From PALSA-612 sp963755155 (GTDB lineage: Bacteria > Actinomycetota > Thermoleophilia > Gaiellales > Gaiellaceae), in the NCBI GenBank assembly GCA_963755155.1, contig CAVWIV010000007.1, positions 620,001 through 684,000 on the forward strand: a stretch of 64,000 nucleotides of DNA, in the 5' to 3' direction. Position 1 is the stretch's first letter. Every line of letters begins with the position of its first letter. Under the pieces are notes generated by a model. It had not been told where the DNA came from and made no database searches. It saw only the letters and a list, made by a program, of their open reading frames with translations. Positions 50,779 through 60,036 of the stretch are shown piece after piece. A program made the translations under genes and the position numbers.

Positions 50779-52305
50779 TCAGCTCCAGGGAGGCGGGCCG
50801 TGCACCCAGCGCCCGCCAACCATGGTTGCCACGACGCGTACGTCCGGTAGCTCGGACGGATCGCACTCGAGCGGATCGCGGTCGAGCACGACGAGGTCGG
50901 CGAAGTACCCGGGCAGGAGCTTGCCGCGTCTCCGCTCGTCGCCCGAGAGCCACGCGGGCGCCACGATCGTCGCGTGCAAGGCCTGCTCGAGCGTGACGGC
51001 CTGCTCGGGTCGCCACGCGGGGCGATCGTCGAGCGTGCGGAGGACCCCGGCGCAGATGCCCGCCCACGGGTCGAGCTCCTCGATGGGCGCGTCCGAGCCG
51101 TTCGCGACGAGCGCGCCGGATTCGACCAACGTGCGAAATGCGTACGTGCCCGCGAGCTGCTCCGGCCAGAAGCGCTCGGCGAGGTCACGGTCGGAGGGTG
51201 CGTGGCTGAACTGCACCGACGCGGCCACGCCGAGAGCGGCGTAGCGCGGCAGGTCCTCCTCGGCCACGCATTGCGCGTGCTCGATCCGGTGACGAAGGCC
51301 CTTCGGGCGCCAGTGCTCCTGCGTCTCGGCGAACGCGTCGAGCGCCTCGCGGTTTGCGAGATCGCCGATCGCGTGCACCGCGACGGGCCAGCCGGCTGCT
51401 GCAGCCCGCCGGACGATGTCGGCGAGCTCGGCGCCGCTCGTGATCTCCACGCCGGAGCCGTCGAGCATCCGCGCCGTCTGCGAGCCGAGCGTCCCGTCCA
51501 TGAAGGCCTTGAGGTAGCCGACCCGCAGGAACGGGTCGCCGAGCCCGGGAGGCAGGCCCGCGTCGACTAACCGGTCGAGATGCTCGTGGGGCAGCGACTG
51601 CCACACGCGGAGCGTGAGCGCGTCGTCGTCGCGCATCCGCTGCCAGAAGCGCGCGGCGCCGAGCCAGCCGTCCTTGTCGTGCACGGCCGTCACGCCGCGG
51701 GCGGCGGCCACGCGCAGCCCCTCTCGCATCGCGTCGACGTACTCGTTGTCGGGGACGGCAAGGTGGCGGTCGCGGAAGTGCCATGCGGCCTCCTCGCGGA
51801 GGATGCCCGTCGGCTCGCCGCCCGAGTCCCGCTCGACCACGCCCCCGTGGACCTCGAGGTCGCCGCCGGCGAGCGCGAGCGCCGGCGAGTTGAGCCAGAG
51901 CGAGTGGTAGTCGTGGGCGAAGAACGCGGTGGGAACGTCGCCGGTGACGGCGTCGAGTGCCTCCTTCGTCGGCGGCGTGGCCCAATCCGCGTCGCGCCAG
52001 CCGAAGCCGCGGAGGACGCCGCCCGGCGCGTCGGCGCCTCGAACCCGGCCGAGCGCCTCGTCGAGCGACGTCACGCCCTCGAGGCGCACTTGCCCGAGCG
52101 CGAGCGCCCAGGTCGGAAGGTGGACGTGTGAGTCCGTGAAGCCGGGCAGCACGCAGCGCCCGCCGAGATCGACGACATCCGGGGTCGCCAGCGCCGTCTC
52201 ATGCGTGCCGATGCCGCCGGCCACGCGCTCGCCGGCGATCGCCAGAGCGCGCTGGACAGGCACGCTCGCGTCCATCGTGCGAATGACGCCGTTCTCTAGG
52301 ATCAT
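50779..52305 (-). CDS. YtcJ-type amidohydrolase family protein
   Basis: A 508-residue metal-dependent hydrolase. The N-terminal beta sandwich leads to the metal histidines in LPGFTDSHVHLPTWALALG, then GFGWRDADW, FFAHDYHSLWLNS, VAVHAIGDLANREALDAFAE, GLRHRIEHAQCV and NGSDAPIEELDPWAGICAGV. The substrate is unknown; the family deacetylates or cleaves amides. It is leaderless: TAGTGT (52313-52318, reverse strand) ends 7 bases before ATG 52305. Confidence 0.87.
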   Translation of the reverse strand: MILENGVIRTMDASVPVQRALAIAGERVAGGIGTHETALATPDVVDLGGRCVLPGFTDSHVHLPTWALALGQVRLEGVTSLDEALGRVRGADAPGGVLRGFGWRDADWATPPTKEALDAVTGDVPTAFFAHDYHSLWLNSPALALAGGDLEVHGGVVERDSGGEPTGILREEAAWHFRDRHLAVPDNEYVDAMREGLRVAAARGVTAVHDKDGWLGAARFWQRMRDDDALTLRVWQSLPHEHLDRLVDAGLPPGLGDPFLRVGYLKAFMDGTLGSQTARMLDGSGVEITSGAELADIVRRAAAAGWPVAVHAIGDLANREALDAFAETQEHWRPKGLRHRIEHAQCVAEEDLPRYAALGVAASVQFSHAPSDRDLAERFWPEQLAGTYAFRTLVESGALVANGSDAPIEELDPWAGICAGVLRTLDDRPAWRPEQAVTLEQALHATIVAPAWLSGDERRRGKLLPGYFADLVVLDRDPLECDPSELPDVRVVATMVGGRWVHGPPPWS

Positions 52306-52336
52306 GGCCGCGACACTAACGACGAGGGGAGCGGTG

Positions 52337-52705
52337 ATGATCGACCATGTCGCGTTCTACGTCTCCGATCTCGACCGGAGCCGGAAGTTCTACGACCAGG
52401 CGCTGGCGCCGCTCGGCTACAGCGTCGCGTTCGAGATGGAAGGGATGGTCGGCTATGGCCCCGGCGGCCGGCCGCGGCTCGCAATCCGTGTCGGCGAGGA
52501 GCCAAACAGCACCGCCCATGTGGCACTCGAAGCCGGCGACCATGACACCGTGGACGCCTTCCATGCTGCCGCCATGGCCGCCGGAGGCACGGACAACGGC
52601 GGGCCTGGAATCCGCGAGCACTACCACCCGACGTACTACGCGGCATTCGTCCGCGACCCGGACGGCAACAACGTCGAGGCCGTGAACTGGAGCCCGGCCG
52701 GCTAG
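52337..52705 (+). CDS. VOC-family (glyoxalase-like) protein
   Basis: A single-domain protein of about 122 residues: MIDHVAFYVSDLDRSRKFYD, then STAHVALEAGDHDTVDAFHA, HYHPTYYAAFVRDPDGNNVE. The pattern with His in DHVAF, His in AHVAL and Glu in NNVEAV is consistent with a metal-binding dimer. The substrate is unknown. The ATG at 52337 lies 32 bases from the divergent amidohydrolase start; the end overlaps the acyl-CoA dehydrogenase GTG. Confidence 0.82.
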   Translation: MIDHVAFYVSDLDRSRKFYDQALAPLGYSVAFEMEGMVGYGPGGRPRLAIRVGEEPNSTAHVALEAGDHDTVDAFHAAAMAAGGTDNGGPGIREHYHPTYYAAFVRDPDGNNVEAVNWSPAG

Positions 52706-53712
52706 TGCCGTTCGATCCGCTGAGCGAGGAGCAGCGCGAGCTCCGAGAGCTCGTCCGCACGCTCGCCCGGGAGCGAGTCGCCCCACGTGCGGCGGAGATC
52801 GACGAGTCGCACGAGTTTCCGTGGGACGTCGTCGAGCTGTTCCGCGAGCAGGGAGTATTCGGGCTGCTCTTCGACGAGGAGTGGGGCGGGACCGGCACCG
52901 GAACGCTGCTCGCGCTCGTCGCGATCGAAGAGCTCTCGAAGGTCTGCGCGACGAGCGGGCTCATCATCGCCGTCCAGGAGCTCGGGTCGCTCGGCATCAA
53001 GCTCGCCGGCACGCCTGACCAGCAGCAGCAGTGGCTGCCGCGGCTCGCCTCGGGGGAGCTCCTTTGCGCATACGCGCTGACAGAGGCCGGATCCGGCTCC
53101 GACTCGGCGGCAATGCGGACGACCGCCCGTCTCGACGGCGACGAGTACGTGCTCGACGGCTCCAAGCGGTTCATCACGAACGCAGGCGTCGCGGGCCTCT
53201 ACACCGTCTTCGCGAAGACCGATCCCGATGCGGGCCATGCCGGCATCTCCGCGTTTCTCGTGGACGCCGAGGCGCCCGGCTTCGAGGTCACCCGGCTGGA
53301 GCCGAAGATGGGCATCTCGGGCTCGACGACGGGTGAGCTCGCGTTCGACGGCTGTCGCATTCCCGCCGGAAACCTCCTGGGCGCCGAAGGCGAGGGCTTT
53401 CGCATCGCCATGCGCATCCTCGACCGCTCGCGTCCGGCGTCGCCGCCCAGGCGCTCGGCATCGCACAGGGCGCGACCGATTACGCGCTGGAGTACGCGAA
53501 GACGCGCGAGACGATGGGCAAGCCGATCGCGGAGCACCAGCTCATCCAGGCGAAGCTCGCCGACATGGAGACGGAGTGCGAGGCGGCGCGCGGCCTCCTC
53601 TATCGCTTCGGACAGATGGTCGACGCCGGCGTGGACGATGCGGAGCTCACGAAGGCATCAGCGATGGCGAAGCTCAAGTGCGGCGACGTGGCCATGGCCG
53701 TGACGACCGACG
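52705..53712 (+). CDS. Acyl-CoA dehydrogenase, truncated at a sequence join, one frameshift
   Basis: From GTG 52705: FDPLSEEQRELRELVRTLAR, LFREQGVFGLLFDEEWGGTG, the FAD/substrate block YALTEAGSGSDSAAMRTTAR and FITNAGVAG. At about 53435 the frame shifts and continues as GIAQGATDYALEYAKTRETM, GKPIAEHQLIQAKLADMETE, ending abruptly after KLKCGDVAMAVTTDA at about 53712. The expected continuation (the VQVLGGYG block and catalytic glutamate) is missing. What follows is unrelated reverse-strand kinase sequence, so the truncation is a join, not a biological stop. Confidence 0.85.
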
Positions 53713-53720
53713 CCGGCCTC
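53705..53720. other. Join between unrelated sequences (block 1 to block 2)
   Basis: Forward-strand acyl-CoA dehydrogenase text stops near 53712 and reverse-strand planctomycete-like kinase text begins at once, with no direct repeat, integrase or tRNA at the point. Both genes are cut in conserved regions. This is best explained as an assembly chimera. Confidence 0.7.
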
Positions 53721-55797
53721 CCCCACCTCCTCGGCCGCCCGTCCCAGGTCCCCCGACCGCAGGAGGGACCGGCCCAGGGCGTAGTGCTCCCAGGCGGTGC
53801 CGCGGCTCCGCGCCCGCGCGGCCCGCCCGGGCGCGCCGTGGATCGTGCGCTCCTCGTCCAGCACGGGGCTCGGGCCGAACAGGGCCTCCGCCTGGTCCAG
53901 CACCGTCCAGCGCCTGCCGGCGGGCCTCCTCCTTCCCGGCCGGGGGGGCCAGGCGCACCTGCAGGTCGGCCCAGAAGATCGCCAGGTCGAGCAGGTCGTC
54001 GCGGACGGACGGCTCGAGCGCGGGCCGTCGGGGGCTCAGGCGCTCCACGATCCGGTCGCGGCTCTCCCAGAAGGCACGGCAGCTCGCCTCGAGGCCCGCG
54101 CAGGCCCTCGGGCGGGAGGTGGTCCGCCCCGTAGAGGAAGCGGATGCGGTCGACCAGCCGGTGCAGCTCGCGGGCGGCCGCGGCCCGGTCCGCGTCGGCC
54201 CGCCCCGCTCGGCGAGGCGCAGCCGGCGGTCCAGCTCGTCGGCCAGGTCGCGCTGGAAGGGGACGCCGCGGGCCGCGGACAGGCCGCGCTGCAGCGTGCC
54301 GATCGCCCCCTCCCATTCCCCCTTGGCCATCTGCAACTGCCCGTCGTCCAGGGCCGTGCGCGCCTGGTCGATCCGCTGGGCGAAGTGGCCCGCCGCCCCG
54401 ACGGCGACCGCGACCGCCGCCGTGAGGACGGCCAGCATCATCCCCGCGAGGGCGACCCCGTGCGGCCGGCGGCGCCGCCACTTCCGCCAGCGCTCCGCCA
54501 GGCTGCGGTTGCGGACCCCGGCGAGCGGCAGGTCGGCCAGGTGCCGCCGCAGGTCGTCGGCCAGGGCGGCCATGTCGGGATAGCGGTCGCCCGGGTCGTC
54601 GGCCAGGCACTTGCCGACGACGTCCGCGAGGCCGACGCTCACCTGCGGGTTGCAGCGGTGCAGCGGCCGCGGCTTCCCGCCGGGCGTCGGGCAGGCTCCC
54701 CCCAGGGCCTCGTACAGCACGACGCCCGAGCGAGTAGACGTCGGAGCGGCCGTCCACCGGCCGCGGCACCTTCCGGCCCTGCTGGATGGCCTGCAGGGCC
54801 GCCTGCTGCTCGGGCGACATGTAGCCGGGCGTGCCGCCGAGCCAGTGCGGGCCCTCCTCGCCGGGGCGGATCGGCTCCCGGGCGAGGTGGAAGTCGAGCA
54901 GCATCGGCTGGCCGTCGGCCGCCAGCAGCACGTTGGACGGCTTGAGGTCGAGGTGGACCAGGCCGCGCTCGTGGGCGTACTGCAGGGCATCGGCCAGGCA
55001 GGCGCCGATCCAGCAGACCGCCTGGACGTAGGAGGCCCCGGCCAGGGCCTGCCGGGCCGGCCCCCGGGCCGGCGCGACGAGCGGCGAGCGCGGCCTGCGA
55101 CCCGGTCCGAGGGCCTCGAGCAGGTCCTGCCCGGTGCGCCGCGCCGGCGGCACGCGCCGCATCGCCTCGAGCAGCTGCGCCAGCGAGGCGCCGCCGAAGT
55201 AGGGCATGCACAGCACGCGGAGGCCGCGGGCCGGGTGGTCCTGGACGGAGTAGAGCGGGACGATGTGGGTGTGCTGCAGGCGGGCCAGCGACAGGTGCTC
55301 GTGGCCCTCGCGCGGGCGTGACCTTGAGGACGACCGGGCGGTCGGCCAGCGAGGGCTGGCTCGCCAGGAAGACGCGGCCCTGCGCCCCGCGCCCCAGCTC
55401 GGCCAGCAGCAGGAAGTCGCCCAGGGCTTCGCCGGCCGCGGGGAACTGCGGCGCGGCGCGGCGCGGGCCCAGGAGGCGCTGGCAGTCGAAGCAGCACTTC
55501 CAGCTGCGGCCGCCACTGCGGGAAGCGGCGCAGCACCTGCTCCACCGGCACCTCCGGGCCGTACTCCTGGCGCAGGCAGATCTCCTCGTAGATGAGGTCG
55601 GCGGCCGCCTCCGGGTGCTCCCAGAGCTCCGGGTGCCGCGCCAGGAACTCCTCCGGCAGGGGGCGCTCGCCCTGCCGCCACCGCCGGATCATCTCCTCGA
55701 CCAGCTCCGCCGCCAGCGCTTCCGCCGCCTCCCGGGTCAGCGGGGCCGGCCGCGACCGATCGCGAGAGGGGAGGCCGTCATGGGCGAGCTCGTCCAC
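53713..55797 (-). CDS. Planctomycete-type Ser/Thr protein kinase, C-terminus cut by the join, many frameshifts
   Basis: GTG 55797 starts MDELAHDGLPSRDRSRPAPL; the next part is EEMIRRWRQGERPLPEEFLA. The kinase domain, reached after shifts, shows LARLQHTHIVPLYSVQDHPA, the catalytic loop GLVHLDLKPSNVLLAADGQP, MLLDFHLARE and GGTPGYMSPEQQAALQAIQQ. HRD reads HLD and DFG reads DFH. After it come CNPQVSVGLADVVGKCLADD, a membrane helix (VALAGMMLAVLTAAVAVAV) and a helical repeat tail (TALDDGQLQMAKGEWEGAIG). At least five frameshifts are needed. It overlaps the sigma gene by about 20 bases. Confidence 0.78.
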
Positions 55798-56375
55798 TCC
55801 GCCCCCGGCTCCGGCGGTCCTGCTCGAAGGCCAGTTGCCGGGCGAGGTTGCGGAGGATGCGGCGGACGCTGTCCGGGTGCAGGCCGGTCCGGCCGGCGAT
55901 CTCGGCCAGGGAATGCCCTGCCGCCTGAGCCCGAGGATCGGGCGGTGCTCGGGGGGGCACTGGGCCAGGATCCGTTCCCAGAGCTCGTCCGCCTGGGCGA
56001 CCTCGCTGGGGCGCGGCTGCGGGGACGGCAGGAGCTCGTGCTGGTCGGCCTTCGCCGAGGCGGATCCTCGCGATCCACGGCCTGCTGATGCTGGCGGATG
56101 CGATCGATCAGGCGGTTGCGCGTGGCGACGAAGAGGAACCCGCGGAGGTGGTCCACGTCGGCGAAGCGCCAGCCGGCCTCGCGGAAGCCGCGGAGCAGGT
56201 CCGCCCAGATCGACTGGACGATGTCGGCCGAATCGAACTTGGCGCGGAAGGGGGCCGAGAGGTGCCGGCGGACCGCCTGGCGCAGGTACGGCTCGTAGGC
56301 GACGAAGACCCGCTCCGCGGCCGCCATGTCGCCGCTGCACAGCTGCTCGAGCAGGTCCTCCAGGGGCTCGTTCAT
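55778..56375 (-). CDS. ECF-type RNA polymerase sigma factor, frameshifted
   Basis: ATG 56375 opens MNEPLEDLLEQLCSGDMAAA; region 2 reads FDSADIVQSIWADLLRGFRE and GFLFVATRNRLIDRIRQHQQ. After QAVDREDPP a shift leads to ADELWERILAQCPPEHRPIL, and another to the region 4 helix-turn-helix GHSLAEIAGRTGLHPDSVRR. Read through, it is about 195 residues. Sigma factors of this kind sit beside Ser/Thr kinases in planctomycetes. The ATGA overlap with the upstream gene indicates one operon. Confidence 0.82.
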
Positions 56376-57576
56376 GACCTACCCCGCGAAGAGGTGATCC
56401 GGGAGAGGACCAGGCATCGCGGTCGACGTCCACGGCCGGCACGCCCGCGGGCTCGCCTCACCTGCCGGCGGGCGATCTCGCAGGCCATGACCACCGCCGC
56501 CCCGGCGACGATCCAGAGGTACAGCCCGGCCTCGTCCCGGTGCCCGACCAGGCCCTGGCCCATCCGCTCCAGCTGCCCCAGGAACTGCTGCATGCCGAGT
56601 TCCAGCGGCCGACAGGTCGAGCGGCGGCAGGGCGGTCAGCACGCCGGAGATTTGCGGCGGTGGCGGCTCGGGTGCCTCCATCTCCTCCTCCCCGTCCCGG
56701 GTCGACTCCGGCGGGGTCGCCTCGAACCAGAGGGACGGCGGCGCCGACCCGTGATCAATGGGCCAGGGAGTCGGCGTCCCCTCGGCTCTCTCTTCGTTGC
56801 CGGCAATGACCGTGGGGGGGGCCTCCACGGGCTGCTGGGGGAGCCCTGGCGCCGGCCCCTCCGTGAATCCGGGGAGCGCCGGAGGCGCCGGCACCATCGC
56901 GGCGAGGGCGGCCGGGGTCGGGACCTCCGAAGGACCCGACGGCCCTTCCCCAGCCTCCTCGCCCCCCTGGGCGCTCGTCGCCGATGCCTGCTCGTCCCGC
57001 GGGGGAGAGGACTCGGCTCGAAGCCTTGCAGGAGGAAGGCCCCGCTCCACGTCGCGGACGTCGGCCGCCCCTCCCAGGTCGGCGAGGACGGGTGAGGGCC
57101 GAGAATCCGGCCGATCGAGCGTGGTGCTCGGGACGACTCCCACCGAGGCCGCATGCGTCCCATGGCTCCCGAAGATCGTCTCCGTCGGCGCGGGGGGCGT
57201 CGCTGCGGGAATCGGACGAGGCGGCTCGCGAGTCCCTGACGCCCTCGGCGACGCCGCTCGGAGGATCGTCGCACGAGCGGGTCGGTCCGACCTCCCGCGT
57301 CTCCGCCCGATCGGCAAGGGGGCCGCCCGAATCCGACCCCCGGGGGCCATCGGCCACGAGTCTTCCGCCGTCGGGGTCGAGACCTCGTGAGGGACCGACC
57401 TCCACGCCGCCCTCACCATGCCTGCCCTGTCCGACGGGACCGGCGTGGCCGATACCGGACCGATCGACGCCGAACGTGCCGACCGCGGCGGATCGGGAGG
57501 CCGTGGGCTGCATTGAGAAGCGGGCGCCGTTCAACAACTGCCGCAGTTCGAGCTCCTCGACTTGCAGGATGCACAT
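56372..57576 (-). CDS. Pro/Glu-rich exported protein with LExRxLL-like N-terminus and C-terminal anchor
   Basis: The N-terminus MCILQVEELELRQLLNGARF resembles the short LExRxLL motif at the start of many planctomycete surface proteins. The middle is low-complexity Pro/Gly/Ser text split over two frames. The C-terminus, in a third frame, has ELGMQQFLGQLERMGQGLVG then a membrane helix (AGLYLWIVAGAAVVMACEIA) and basic tail. No catalytic domain is visible. It may be the envelope partner or anti-sigma-like element of the following sigma factor, which is inference from operon position alone. Confidence 0.55.
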
Positions 57577-58148
57577 GCATCACGATCCTTACTTCACGCG
57601 GGTGCGCATCGAGATGGGTCGATCTTCGGAGTCGCCCGCCGCAATGGGTTCCCACCCTTGCTTGCAGGCAACCATTGATATGGTCCTCTGCGTCGCCTCT
57701 TTCAAGATGAGCGACGAGTTGCGGTATCGGGCGAGGGGTCATTCCGCGAGGGTTGCCCTCCTGGACGCGGGTTCATCCAGGGGTCGAGGATCGACCCCCG
57801 GCGCAATTCTCCCTGGAGTTCATCGGAATTCCAGACCTCAACCGGGCGCGTGGCCAGAAATATTCTTGAAACTCCCTGTCGAACGCCCCAGTGATTCGAT
57901 CCGATCGCTGACATAAGCGGCTATCACTTCGCGATCCGGGGAACCAAGTCTTCCGGAACACCCGAGAACTGTCCTGGCTCGTCATGCGATCGTATCATAG
58001 TCCGAAGGGAAGCAGACGCTTTGCGCTTACGACGATATTGCTGTGGCAAGTCTCGGGTAGGGACGGCGCGGATAGGTCGGGCCCAGGAACAGGCTTCTGT
58101 GCTGGGCACGGGGCGTACCCACTCGCGGAGGATGGCCTGGAGTCCCTC
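57577..58148. other. Intergenic region without a convincing gene
   Basis: This 570-base stretch is less GC-rich than the flanking genes. Short open frames occur on both strands but none has a recognisable motif or plausible start region. An upstream in-frame ATG at 57984 could extend the 58149 gene, but the added text (MRSYHSPKGSRRFALTTILL) looks non-coding. I see no terminator or repeat. Confidence 0.5.
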
Positions 58149-58822
58149 ATGCGTCAAATCGCGCATCCCCGGCTCTGGCTCGTGGCGAGCATGGAATTCG
58201 TTGGCCTGCTCATGCTTGCGGCATGGTGGTGTCTCCTCCAGCTTTCCGAATCGCAATCGACGCTCGCGATGTTCGTCGCCGCTGCCTCGGTCGCGACGGG
58301 GGCGATCCTCGGCGTGGGATGGTGGCTTTTGAAGTGGGCCATCCGTCGGCGTGTGCTCTTCGGAGTGCGTTCCCTCATGGTGGTGATTGCCGTGACGAGC
58401 GTGGGAATGAGCCTCCTCCTCAGACCGCTTCAGCATGCCTACGAGCGAAGGCAGTGGCTCCAATCCTTGCAACGAGCACGAGGAGTCGTTGGTAAGGTTG
58501 GAGGAATCACCTCCACCGAGGGTGGTGTTGCGACCGCACGACTGCATTTGAGCCTGAAGGACCCCCTAGAACACCGGGATTTCATCGAGAACAACTCTTT
58601 CATTAAAGGGCAGAGCCTGACCATCTCGGAGATGGGAGACCTTGCGGGGCATCCGAATTTGACCTATTTGACCCTGAAGAATTGCCGAATCTCGGATTCC
58701 GGGCTTGAGCAACTCGGCAGATCGAGGAAGTTGAAGTCACTGACCTGACCGGGACGCCGGTCGGGGATGACGCCGTGAGGAAGCTCCGGCTCGCCTTGCC
58801 GAAATGTCGGATCAGGTGGTGA
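58149..58822 (+). CDS. Three-helix membrane protein with leucine-rich-repeat tail, one frameshift
   Basis: From ATG 58149: three hydrophobic helices (LWLVASMEFVGLLMLAAWWC, FVAAASVATGAILGVGWWLL, SLMVVIAVTSVGMSLLL), then a soluble part with LRR-like text (SLTISEMGDLAGHPNLTYLT, LKNCRISDSGLEQLGRSRKL). Near 58735 a shift changes KLKSLT-stop into LTDLTGTPVGDDAVRKLRLA, ending LPKCRIRW at TGA 58820-58822. The VRSLMVV segment followed by an LRR tail is a common planctomycete arrangement. Function unknown. Confidence 0.65.
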
Positions 58823-58871
58823 TGGTGGGCTTGAATCGGGTGCAGACCGTTTGGCTGCACCCCTGGCATGT

Positions 58872-59581
58872 TCATGCAGCTTCGGGTAATTGAGTGGGCA
58901 TCTTGCTCCGGATCTGAACGACCTGGCCGCGCGCAAGCTCCTGGTTCCGTTGCTCTTGGCTCCACCTCATGAAGGCCTCCCAGTCGCCGTTGACCTCGAT
59001 GCACCGCAGCAGCAGTACCGCCTCCGCTCGCTCCTCGATCCACCTCATCCCGCTGTTGTCCAGCCGCTCACCCACCACGTACCGCGCCGCCCCCTCCACC
59101 ACGCCCGAGGCGATCACCAGGTCCGCCTTCCGCAGCCGACCGTAGTCCATCAGCTTCACCCGCGCCCCAGGTAGCCGATGACCCGCTTCAGCACCTCGCG
59201 CTTCGCCCTCGTCCCGGGGCCGCGCAGGCTGACACCCCGCATCGCTTGCTCCAGGCGTCCGAGCAGCGCCCGCACGTGCCCTTTGTAGAGCAACTCCTCC
59301 AGGTCCTCGACCCAACCCCCTCAACTCGGCACTGCCCTCGCGGTGGAACAACCGGCCCACCTCCCAGAGCTTCTCCTGGGCATGCCGCACATCCAGCGTC
59401 AGCGTCGCGCCGCGGAAGAGCCGCCGCAGCCGCTGCTCCAGGCACGTCTCGCCGTCGATGACGATCTGCACCACCTTGCGCCGTCCCGGGGGGGAACCCG
59501 CGGCGAGTCACCTGGCACCGCCCACCGCGGCGCCGACCGCCGCGAGCCGAACGTCCCGAACACCTTCTTTTCTGAAGCCAA
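58872..59581 (-). mobile_element. ISKra4-family transposase fragment, N-terminus missing, frameshifted
   Basis: Reverse-strand text from about 59474 reads VVQIVIDGETCLEQRLRRLF (first acidic residue), TLTLDVRHAQEKLWEVGRLF (second), a shifted stretch around 59190-59340 (ELLYKGHVRALLGR-like), then DLVIASGVVEGAARYVVGER and LDNSGMRWIEERAEAVLLLR (third acidic residue, E of VVEG), ending QLPEAA. These fit the DDE core of ISKra4 transposases. The N-terminal third is absent because the sequence changes at about 59585. I cannot see terminal inverted repeats, so the element's ends are undefined. Confidence 0.7.
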
Positions 59582-59584
59582 GTT

Positions 59585-59610
59585 GTTGGGGATTGCCTAT
59601 CGCACTCCGG
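59585..59610. other. Probable second join (block 2 to block 3)
   Basis: Reverse transposase text (ASEKKVFGTFGS near 59540-59580) gives way to forward dimethylformamidase-like text (GYQSGAPYRVLDDAHWVFAG from about 59609). Both genes are truncated at this point. Confidence 0.55.
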
Positions 59611-60036
59611 CTACCAGTCGGGCGCGCCCTACCGGGTGTTGGATGATGCGCATTGGGTCTTTGCGGGGACGAGATCTGCAAACAGGCGATCTCTTCGGGC
59701 ATCGCACGTTCGCGAACGCTGTCCGGTGGCGTCGGCGCATGAACTGGACAAAATCGGGCCGGATTCGCCGCCCAACATCCAGCAACTTGCCCGAGGTGAC
59801 AACGATGGTGGGCAGGGCAGGATATGACGCTCTATGCGACGGAGAGCGGCGGCGCGGTCTTTGCGGTGGGGTCGCTGGCGTGGACGTTGGCGCTGCCGGT
59901 GGATGAACAGGTCGGGGCGAGCGTACGGCGAATGTACTTCGACGGTTTTTACAACGTTGAATCACCGCCAACAAGCGACCTGGACAGTGACTCCTCTTGT
60001 GGTGCTGCGTTCTCTTGCGAAAGGAGAGAGCAATGA
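59609..60036 (+). CDS. C-terminal fragment of a dimethylformamidase-beta-like protein, frameshifted
   Basis: GYQSGAPYRVLDDAHWVFAG, then GDLFGHRT, SAHELDKIGPDSPPNIQQLA and ESGGAVFAVGSLAWTLALPV are the same C-terminal block found in the complete paralogue at 62190-62522 (DHWIFTGTGLKNGDLFGENS, GGASGHETDKM, ESGGAVYSVGSIT). At least two shifts are needed (near 59670 and 59820). The open frame ends at 60036, overlapping the SDR start. The N-terminal four-fifths lie beyond the join. Confidence 0.65.

Noticed and set aside
53713..59581. Horizontal transfer of a planctomycete island into the actinobacterial genome
   Set aside because: Genes are cut in mid-domain at both ends without att sites, integrase or a resumed original gene, so an assembly chimera is more economical.
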